Notes under the pieces: generated by a model | Databases searched by the model: none | The model's input: only the letters and a program-made list of their open reading frames with translations | Told to the model about the DNA's origin: nothing | Translations under genes and position numbers: made by a program | Part shown: positions 59,801 through 64,000 of the stretch, piece after piece | Position numbering within the stretch: position 1 is the first letter of the stretch | Layout of the letters: every line of letters begins with the position of its first letter | NCBI GenBank assembly: GCA_964034945.1 | Contig: OZ035962.1 | Coordinates: forward strand, 101,254,284-101,318,283 | Direction: 5' to 3' | DNA: 64,000 nt | From: Chrysopilus asiliformis | Taxonomy: Eukaryota; Arthropoda; Insecta; Diptera; Rhagionidae

Positions 59801-61990
59801 TAAAATCATATTCTAAATAAAATTTATCCCTATAAATTTTTCAATACCAATCACCGTTTTCGAGATAATAAAAAAAAGTATATAATTTGTATAGCGGAGG
59901 GAGAAGGAGTGGTCCAACTGGATTTTGATGTATAGATAAGTTATGTAAAATCATATTCTACACACATTTTATCTTTATAAATTTTTCGATACGATGAATA
60001 GTTTTCGATAAAACAGGAAAAAAACATTCCATTTGTATGGGGGAGAGAGAAGGAATGGTCTGATTGGATTTTGGTATATGGATAAGTTATGTAAAATCCT
60101 ATTCTAAAAACATATTGCCTCTATAAATTTTTCAATATGACTCACCGTTTTAGAGAAAATTGCAAAAAACTTTTTCGTTTGTATGGGGGAGGGGGAAAAG
60201 AATGGTTCAATTTTGCCCGTTCAAGAACTTAGCCTAGCCATTTACGAGAAACGTTACGATACAAAATTGCAAGTCTCTAGCTCAATCATTGAAAGTTACG
60301 GTGTTCATGGACAGATAGATTAGATCGACGGACAGACAGACAAACGGACAGACATGCGGAAATCAAAATCTTTTGTCATCCCTAACACCCTGGTGTAGTT
60401 TATTTTTGTGTCCGACGATTTGATGCGTTACAAACGGTATACTAAGTCTAATATACTCTTATTTGATATATCATATCATACTAATATATAAAAATCAGTT
60501 GGTGTCTGTCTGTCTGTCTGGTACTCTTTCACACAAAAACGGCTGAACCGATTGACTTGAAATTTGGCATGAGTGTCTGTGGTAGTTCTGGTTCCAACAT
60601 AGGCATACGGAAAAGTAGCGCGAGGGGTGGGGAGAGTAAGGGGAGGGGGTAAAGTGATTTCGTTTTTGCGCTATGTTACTCTTTCGCGGGGAAGCTACTG
60701 AACCGATTTGCCTGAAATTTGGCATAGATGTTCATCGCGGGTCCAGCCCCAACTTAGATCCATTAAAGAATAGCCCGATAGGTGGGGGAGTAAGGGGAGG
60801 GGGCAAAGTGATCTCGAAACTTAGCTCTTCCTCTATGTTACCCTTTCGCGGGGAAACTACCGAGCCGATTGGCCTGAAGTTTAGCTTCAACATAGACAAT
60901 CAAAAAAAAAATTGAAAAAACTTAACCCGGCAACGACGGGTATGCAAGCTAGTAGAGTATAAAAACGAACTTTTTTCAACACGTTTTAATATTTTTAACT
61001 ATTGTTTTAGATGCCTTGAGCACTCGTAACATGGACGTTATGTGTACAACATTAAAAATATTACAGCAACTTGTATCTTCATCGGATCTTGTTGGACCAG
61101 CACTTGTTCCATTTTATAGACAACTTCTTCCTATGTTTAACTCCTACAAAGTGAAAAATTGTTAGAAGAATTTTCAAAAATATTTAAATTTTTAATAAAT
61201 TAAAACATGTTTTTTTTCCAGTGAACTGTGGCGATGAAATCGACTATGGGCAGAAGAACAATATGAATTTGGGTGATTTAATTGATGAGTAAGTATCTTT
61301 TAAGACTAGGGTCGCCATACATACGGGATTAGCTGGGCTAGCCCCGGATTTTAACAAGTTGCCCCGGCGTCGCGAAAACTAAACTTTTGTCCTGGACACC
61401 AATCATGTATTCCGACGCGTCTCTGTCTTTCGACTTCAACGCAGCTTTTAACTCTTGACTTCGCCATATCTGCAGCTTGAAATTTCGCGGAATTGTCACT
61501 ATGAATCGAATCGTGATTTTGACTGTCACTCCAGGGAATTTGAAGCTGCTGATATGGCGAAGTCAAGAGTTAAAAGCTGCGTCGAAGTCGAAAGACAGAG
61601 ACGCGTTGGAACACATGATTGCTGCCCTGGGTTATTCAAATAAGTTTTCGACGCAGTATACTGCGGCGCAGTATATTGAAAAGTTTCTCCATGCAGCGTG
61701 TTTCTATTACAAAAAGGATGTTTTTTTATGTTTTGAAAGTTTAAAGAGATTTTGACGTAGTTCAGTGCAATGACGAAGACAAAGAATAAGAAGGCCGTGA
61801 AGGTTTATAAATAAAAAAATTAACATTTAATTTTATAATCTCACAAAAAAAAATTAATTTAAAGCCTACAAAACGATAATTAAGAATTCATTTCAGAACC
61901 CTACAAGTTCTGGAAATTCATGGCGGGGAAGATGCATTCATCAATATTAAATATATGGTCCCGACATATGAATCTTGTTATCTAAATTAA
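38890..61990 (+). CDS. Pacrg: Pacrg, parkin co-regulated gene homologue
   Basis: Six exons: 38890-39043, 39107-39216, 57088-57259, 61011-61160, 61222-61288 and 61897-61990. The total is 747 nt and 248 aa, the family's usual length. PACRG builds the inner junction between A- and B-tubules of axonemal doublets, so in insects it acts in sensory cilia and sperm flagella. Conserved landmarks across the splices are [87 protein letters not shown] and [16 protein letters not shown] at the end. The exon 4 donor was set at ATT|GTTAGA because it restores exact length against the family; AAA|GTGAAA would break the frame. Intron 2 is 17.9 kb and carries the LTR retrotransposon in antisense. Confidence 0.94.
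39743..40372. repeat. Dispersed tandem-module repeat, Pacrg intron 2
   Basis: Three or so diverged ~146-bp units (CCATTTGTATGGGG, GGATTTTGATGT, GTTATGTAAAATC, CCGTTTTCGAGA) precede a GACAGACAGA microsatellite and CGTTACAAACGGTATACT. The order is the same as at 59678-60448. Confidence 0.7.
40653..40790. mobile_element. TTAA-associated MITE (CCGGCAATCTAAAGG), copy 2
   Basis: The right end GCCGGCAATCTAAAGG plus TTAA matches 19428-19563. The interior AGTCATAGGTTTTTG also matches. The left TTAA is degenerate (TTAG). Confidence 0.6.
40791..43647. other. Pacrg intron 2, non-repetitive part left of the LTR element
   Basis: Mostly unique sequence, more GC-rich than its surroundings at 40850-41120 and 41500-41800. 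It includes one dispersed repeat (42179-42321) and a short ATATG microsatellite at 43208-43236. No coding exon was recognised. Confidence 0.4.
42179..42321. repeat. Dispersed repeat, copy 1
   Basis: TTCATAAATAATGTTCGCAC to AAATTAGAAAAAA closely matches 54462-54603, in the same orientation, on the other side of the LTR element. Confidence 0.75.
43648..45539 (-). repeat. 3' LTR of the retrotransposon
   Basis: Identical in length to the copy at 51516-53407. Differences seen: C versus G at about 44614 (TTCATTGAAG/TTGATTGAAG), one A in an A-run near 44085 and one T in the poly(T) near the end. Short ORFs in it (about 100 aa minus, 77 and 87 aa plus) are repeated in the other LTR and show no domain. 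Confidence 0.92.
45593..48949 (-). CDS. pol: Pol polyprotein (protease, RT, RNase H, integrase)
   Basis: A 1118-codon ORF. Protease: LLDSGAS at ~127-133. Reverse transcriptase: FVYLDDLLI with the catalytic YLDD at 424-427. RNase [11 protein letters not shown] (D573), E615 and [11 protein letters not shown] (D640). Integrase: zinc HHCC (H778, H785, C815, C818) and catalytic D848, D908 and E943, with 34 residues between the last two. The tail beyond ~1080 contains a basic region ending ...FHAKDLHA. The ORF overlaps gag by 52 nt in the -1 frame and its first ATG (48949) lies just before the slippery site, so it is probably made as a Gag-Pol fusion by frameshifting. No internal stop was seen. Confidence 0.93.
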   Translation of the reverse strand: MQFKKRECEGGKLPPKIVLKSQNFSSTDFPKLNYYKPLLTPLKPYHIRLRNYLMTRSRIFNSPEEISSLSTDVSNPKRPKRSTLRWRQYRLKRRSITRELSSIFTLSPDDIRPYAEVKINSTSILGLLDSGASVSCAGNTFAESLIQQNKLQKSMANIQTADGTAQEVYGCLNVDVTFRNLTKDLKLYILPKLKQNLYLGMDFWTAFDMRPSLMSEISSIDSQTEDPEIIPLTSHQKYQLESVKNLFPSASAQGLGRTHLCQHTIDTGDAKPIKQRHFAVSPAVEKLLYKELDRMLALDIIEESTSSWSSPVVLIRKPDRVRLCLDSRKVNKVTKKDAYPMPLIDMILSRLPKAKIITKLDLKEAFWQIPLDPVSREKTAFTVPGRPLYQYKVMAYGLCNAPQTLCRLIDKLIPPQLRNQVFVYLDDLLIISDSFEDHLKILTEVAELLRKANLTLNLEKSKFCLKKVKYLGFIVGEGGIRTDEDKISSIIQYPPPRSVKEVRRFLGLAGWYRRFIPNFSSLSAPISDLLKKGKGFSWTLEAQQAFQELKTQLSSSPILINPNYDKPFIIQCDASHTGMGAVLLQVDDDDQERPVAFMSQKFNKAQKNYSVTEQECFAVVLAIKKFRGYVEGHKFTVITDHASLKWLMSQTDLHGRLARWSLKLQGFAFDIVHRRGSLNTVPDALSRIPDNPLDTDLAELTKTCLNVDLSSPHFQGEKYVRLKETIKQNSSNLPDVQIIDDFIYKRTSHATGLVDLDDNSWKLWIPEELKLELIETAHDPPMSSHGGIRKTLEKLRESFYWPNMAKDVHNFVSKCGVCRTIKHPNKILRPPMGAQSITSRPFQKYYMDLLGPYPRSKSGNIGILIVLDHFSKFPFLKPLRKFSANLICDYVEKDLFMTFGIPETVMTDNGSQFKSRIYNELLEKYGIRHTYTALYSPQANASERVNRTILSSIRAYIDSDHTRWDVNLPEICFAIRSTIHQSTGFSPYQIVFGQNMLSHGSLYKIHKILGTLVENDFAVDRQTKLELVRHKVKENLEKSYEKACRTYNTRQRDVSYIPGQELFRRNFTQSKASEKYSAKLAPVFVKARVRKKIGKSLYEIEDLKGNLVGTFHAKDLHA
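48898..50634 (-). CDS. gag: Gag with an N-terminal RING-H2 finger
   Basis: 578 aa from the ATG at 50634; an upstream in-frame ATG at 50709 would add 25 hydrophobic residues and is less likely. Residues 19-60 form a canonical C3H2C3 RING: C19-x2-C22-x14-C37-x-H39-x2-H42-x2-C45-x10-C56-x2-C59. The E2-facing tryptophan (CIRKWLRDN) and the arginine after the last Cys are present. A Ser/Pro/Gln-rich linker follows to ~290, then a retrotransposon capsid-like region ([25 protein letters not shown]). The C-terminus has Cys-rich knuckles, [13 protein letters not shown] (one residue short of CX2CX4HX4C) and CFGCGLKD...CPRC. RING-H2 is the hallmark of ubiquitin E3 ligases; activity in this protein is inferred only. 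Confidence 0.9.
   Translation of the reverse strand: MATVFRSTEDLTSQAELVCTICKEVLIPPEDIVKTPCRHLFHNDCIRKWLRDNNTCPTCRNLVRLRQLKFSHSPEPERMQTRSQLPRLLSDSNLSLPSDAVNNTLRQSASRLSASTGNLAILERNIQPVAVVPAVAPSVASPSLLANPRQSPIQQVDQPTLSLSAEIIQTIVQQVHSVTMQSLRQDVMQLVSDGLRHLSVSTPSLSPLEFQRQPSNVLRTGDPVVAPAQAELNANSQFHPGVRQPTLNASPYRTITNSLPPTFNPYVPPPPISNTGANQPNFPVFYNQPDSSFSSLDARKTSAIIKAWNLNFDGNIATLPVEEFIYRTEVLTRQTLNNDLAKLTDHMNILLSGSALRWFWHFHKREQNGILTWSNLRSALLIKYRDHRKDEDILDLIKARKQKEFESFDQFYDAITSLSDRLRERISEQQLLRILQKNLRPDIKGDLLYQTIYNLDHLRELCLKKEYYLDEIRGKTTIKSDFQRNRPPPVQPKRNVSELENTDFNLQTDPVDENVDAIHSIKRTLKCWNCEGEHVFMDCDQPTKTFCFGCGLKDIYKRNCPRCNSKNGNAKAENSRPK
48934..48940 (-). promoter_or_regulatory. -1 ribosomal frameshift heptamer A AAA AAC
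   Basis: In the gag frame the codons read TCA AAA AAC, giving A_AAA_AAC exactly in the X_XXY_YYZ register. A -1 slip there enters the pol frame. It lies inside the gag/pol overlap (48898-48949), 36 nt before the gag stop. The downstream pseudoknot was not modelled. Confidence 0.85.
51495..51512 (-). other. Primer-binding site for tRNA-Lys
   Basis: The minus strand reads TGGCGCCCAACGTGGGGC, 3 nt after the 5' LTR. This is the 18-nt sequence known as the tRNA-Lys(1,2) primer-binding site in several retroviruses and matches the TGGCGCCCAAC site of Drosophila gypsy. Confidence 0.88.
51516..53407 (-). repeat. 5' LTR of the retrotransposon
   Basis: On the minus strand it runs from TGTTGCGGCCACAAAA to CCTTTTTAACA. 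About 35 nt inside its upstream end is a long A-rich tract (the plus-strand poly(T) around 53341-53367). Transcription should start here and read antisense to Pacrg. Confidence 0.92.
53560..53636. repeat. Short tandem repeat (ACAGCATTTTCCTC)
   Basis: Four to five copies of a ~17-bp unit, GACACAGCATTTTCCTC, with small changes, right of the LTR element. Confidence 0.75.
53735..54380 (-). mobile_element. Helitron-like non-autonomous repeat(s), reverse orientation
   Basis: On the minus strand the end reads CCCGGCGACGACGGG, a short hairpin, then TATGCAAGCTAGT, the hairpin-plus-CTAG end typical of Helitrons. A second, diverged end on the plus strand (GGCAACAAAGGGTCTGCTAGT, about 54355-54375) closes the other side. 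Internal CCGCGAAAGAGTAACATAGC blocks are duplicated. Confidence 0.6.
54462..54603. repeat. Dispersed repeat, copy 2
   Basis: Close match to 42179-42321 in the same orientation (GACACGAGGTTTTTTTCATT). Confidence 0.75.
55263..55332. mobile_element. Tiny hairpin element (AGACCATGTTCAG)
   Basis: AGACCATGTTCAG at the left and CTGAACATGGTCT at the right are perfect 13-nt inverted repeats. The extended arms include ATTGGCTG and CTGGCAACAT. Confidence 0.6.
55544..55725. mobile_element. MITE (TGCTGAGTTTACACGAATGA)
   Basis: TGCTGAGTTTACACGAATGA is inverted as TCATTCGTGTAAACGTAGCA. Internal AATGACAA/TTGTCATT motifs are repeated several times. Confidence 0.75.
55738..56890. repeat. Dispersed tandem-module repeat expanded by a minisatellite
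   Basis: Sequence on both sides of the 11-mer array (GTTATGTAAAATTATGTTCC left; GTTATGTAAAATCATACTGT right) belongs to the ~146-bp modules of 59678-60448. The array sits at the purine-rich GGGGGAGAGAGAAGGAATGG position of the module. Confidence 0.65.
55880..56594. repeat. Minisatellite, 65 copies of GAAGGAGAGGA
   Basis: 715 nt, exactly 65 x 11 bp, with one variant base seen (unit 2 ends in C). One strand is purine-only. Because 11 is not a multiple of three and no frame contains a stop, long ORFs appear in several frames on both strands with 11-residue periodicity ([11 protein letters not shown]). These are artefacts. It lies in Pacrg intron 2, about 500 nt before exon 3. Confidence 0.95.
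57700..58130. repeat. Dispersed repeat with GACAGACAGA, Pacrg intron 3
   Basis: CAAGTCTCTAGCTCGACG, a short GACAGACCGACAGACAG run and CATGAATACAATACTTTC match, inverted, the repeat at 8236-8470. It is non-coding. Confidence 0.5.
58476..59109. mobile_element. TTAA-flanked MITE (CCCTGGACCCGTGTACT) with triple palindrome
   Basis: TTAA plus CCCTGGACCCGTGTACT at the left and AGTACACGGGTCCAGGG plus TTAA at the right are perfect 17-bp inverted repeats. The palindrome TGGGCACTnAGTGCCCA occurs at 58522-58538, 58881-58897 and 59073-59089. It is in Pacrg intron 3 and is piggyBac-like. Confidence 0.85.
59138..59409. mobile_element. MITE (CACTCAGAAAAATG ends)
   Basis: CACTCAGAAAAATG at the left and CATTTTTCTGAGTG at the right, a perfect 14-bp inverted repeat. 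The interior is GC-richer than its flanks (GGTCAACTCG, GTTAACCTGA-type repeats). The 90-codon ORF across it is not credible. Confidence 0.75.
59678..60448. repeat. Dispersed tandem-module repeat, Pacrg intron 3
   Basis: Four diverged ~146-bp units beginning TTTGTATGGGGGAG and ending CGTTTTCGAGA, then GCAAGTCTCTAGCTCAATCA, a GACAGACAGACAAACG microsatellite and GCGTTACAAACGGTATACTA. It shares its layout with 39743-40372. Confidence 0.75.
60475..60953 (+). mobile_element. Helitron-like non-autonomous element
   Basis: It begins near a GTCTGTCTGTCTGGTACTC block and ends CCCGGCAACGACGGG (hairpin), TATGCAAG, CTAG, then T. Internal TTTCGCGGGGAAACTACCGA units are tandemly duplicated. It matches, inverted, 53735-54130 and the window end at 63950. 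No Rep/helicase ORF is seen. Confidence 0.65.
61391..61630. mobile_element. Fold-back MITE, copy 2 (CTGGACACCAATC family)
   Basis: Second copy of 13216-13453 with the same GACGCGTCTCTGTCTTTCGA arms. It sits in the short Pacrg intron 5 and makes up about 40% of it. ORFs over it are artefacts. Confidence 0.8.
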
Positions 61991-63948
61991 GCAAATCTTA
62001 TTGTTTATTTCAACTGCTTCCTAGATTTTGAAAAACTTTAATTGCCAGTTTCACGAAACTTTTAGCGGCTACTACCTTGATTTAGCGAGTTCTAAAAATT
62101 TCGTAAAACTCGCCATAAATTTAGAGCATAATTTTAGAAAAATTAATTTATTTTCATAATTTTTTAAAAATTAGATTTTCTGTGCCAAAGGCAATCTCCT
62201 AATTAATTTCCAATGTGTTATTAAGTAGTTTGCTAATGTTATCTGTTGATTTTTTTTAAGAAACTGTATTTAGATAGTTCCTTTTAGTTAAGCTATTCTA
62301 TTAAATAATGACCAATTGAAGTTTACTATTAATAAAAAGTGTTCCAGTGAAAAACATTTGTCAATAAATCTTTAATATTTTCTTTAAGACATTTGTGAGC
62401 AAAATATGATTTTAATGGATAAGATATTGTAGAATTAAAGTACAAAGTAGAAACTTTTTAACTTGAATCGTATAAAAAAATCAATTTTTCAGATTACGAT
62501 TATTGAATGTTCATTCGACCATGTATATTAACGAGCAGCAACGTTCCTCGAGTATACTCGAGTACAATTATTTTTGTCTGTTGCGCTTGAAATAATTCGA
62601 TTGTGCTCTTTAAGAATTTAAAAAAAAATTGCATCAGGTTAAAAAGATTCTACACTAGTCTATAAATAATCCCACAAACAGGACAATGGGACATTTTTTC
62701 GATACCTTACATCATTTTAAAATACAATTTTACTCTGTACTTTAAACTTATTGACTGTAAAAACTTGATTATAACATTTTAAATTAATTAAACATCATTA
62801 AAAAAAACTATATGTATTTTTAGTTAAAGGAAATTGTTGGTTTTAGTTCAAAAAAAAAAAAAAGAGAAAGCAATAAAAACTGTTCAAGTAGAAATTGCCG
62901 GTAATCCTATGCATTAAATATGTTCATTTTCACCTTTTCCGTAGAACAGCACAACCAATGCCCATATCAATGAATTTTTATGTGGCAAATGATCCTTGAA
63001 CAAAGTGAAAGGTCATTTCCGAAAAGGTTCACTCAAGATTTATTACCTGGAATTGTTTACTATCTTTCGAAAATCAACGGATTCAAGCAATGCTCCAAAA
63101 GTTGTAATAAAAACAGTAAAAATACTTCCATTCCCCCGCCGCTGTGTCCAAACGAAGTAAAAAGGATAAGGTGTATCAGTATTATTGTAATGGAGCGTGG
63201 GGATTATTTTAGGGTTTTTGTAGCGCCTAAGGACTCCCTAATGGGGTGTGGCTCAGGTGTATTTGAATTTCAGATTCAATTTTCTATTCCCTTTCATCAC
63301 AGCTTAGCCCCTTTTCAGATTCCTTTACTCATGTTGTAATTTATCAAATTCTGTTATTTAAATCTGCGAATAATGTTTTGTCTTTTTTTCATGCAGAGTT
63401 GTCTGAAAAATTGTAATCGAAAATAAATAAAAAAAACACAGCTTGATCCACCTAACGGTTAGATTATAATTTTTTTTACATAATCATACTTTATATGGTG
63501 AATATGATAGTGTTGAATTTTTTTTATACAAAAACATTGAAAAACTCGAGAACTAATTGATGTAGAAAGTTGAAATTTGGCTTGGAATAGGTTTTATTAA
63601 AAGATAAACCTCTTTCGAGGTCAACCACTCCTTCTCCTCTCTCCCATACAAATAGAAGAGATTTTTGCGCATTTCTCGAAAAAACAGAGTAAACTGGGTT
63701 TACTCTCTCCTCTTACTCCCCAATACACATGGTCTACTTTTCATTGCACCTCTTGCACACCTATTCAAATTTCAGGCTAATCGGTTAAGCCGATTTCACC
63801 TGAAACAGAAAGAGTACGAAACTTAATCCTTCACGTTCCTTTTTTGTGTCAAAACTACTGGGCTGATTGGCCTGAAATTGGGTAGGGATATTATTCAAAC
63901 GCTCGGCTTGAGCTTTTATTTCCTTAGCAAGTGAGTCAGAATATTCTA
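61991..63948. other. Downstream of Pacrg: 3' UTR and AT-rich sequence
   Basis: AATAAA near 62364 may end Pacrg. Beyond it is AT-rich sequence with no domain-bearing ORF; the 119-codon frame at 62980-63339 looks random. From about 63560 the sequence resembles the Helitron-like family (GCTAATCGGTTAAGCCGATT, CTGATTGGCCTGAAATT). Confidence 0.4.
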
Positions 63949-63949
63949 G

Positions 63950-64000
63950 TACTAGCTTGCAAACCCGTCGTTGTCGGGTTAAGTTTTTTCAAATTTTTTT
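63950..64000 (-). mobile_element. Helitron-like 3' end, cut by window edge
   Basis: The plus strand reads ACTAGCTTGCAAACCCGTCG TTGTCGGGTTAAG, the inverse of the CTAG end at 60953. Only the terminal part is in the window. Confidence 0.55.

Noticed and set aside
61161..61161. Alternative Pacrg exon 4 donor AAA|GTGAAA at 61151
   Set aside because: It leaves the wrong phase for exon 5; ATT|GTTAGA restores the frame and the exact family length.
62980..63339. 119-codon ORF downstream of Pacrg
   Set aside because: No recognisable motif and unlike any Pacrg extension.

Overview
This is a eukaryotic, AT-rich window from an insect, most likely a dipteran, although the order is inferred only from gene content and repeat style. 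Its genes are split by GT-AG introns, and the introns and intergenic spaces are packed with small inverted-repeat transposons. There are no prokaryotic features. All exon models below were joined by eye from splice sites, reading frame and known family architecture.

Layout. (1) Positions 1-5333, plus strand: the 3' end of one CRAL-TRIO lipid-transfer gene, then a complete second one (314 aa, three coding exons and a 5' UTR intron), a tandem pair. (2) 5860-11374, minus strand: a class A peptide-type GPCR (426 aa in the main model), tail to tail with the second CRAL-TRIO gene. It appears to have two alternative first exons and a possible alternative C-terminus. (3) 17065-29113, minus strand: Kdm4, a JmjN/JmjC histone demethylase of 10 coding exons and 1325 codons. 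All Fe, 2-oxoglutarate and zinc ligands are visible, and a very long disordered tail is encoded by one terminal exon. (4) 38890-61990, plus strand: Pacrg, the ciliary doublet-microtubule inner-junction protein (248 aa, six exons). Its second intron is 17.9 kb.

That Pacrg intron holds a complete, very young Ty3/gypsy-type LTR retrotransposon in antisense (43648-53407). It has two 1892-bp LTRs, a 4-bp CGCT target duplication, a tRNA-Lys primer site, intact gag and pol, and a textbook A AAA AAC -1 frameshift heptamer in the gag/pol overlap. Its Gag begins with a canonical RING-H2 finger, the signature of ubiquitin E3 ligases, ahead of the capsid-like region and zinc knuckles. This is the most unusual object in the window.

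The rest is a dense record of transposition. It includes at least seven, probably eight, unrelated MITE types flanked by TTAA with CCC/CAC-type ends (piggyBac-like); fold-back elements present in two copies; a deleted mariner-type element; Helitron-like 3' ends; a repeat family carrying CTGT/CCGT microsatellites; and an uninterrupted 65 x 11-bp purine minisatellite.
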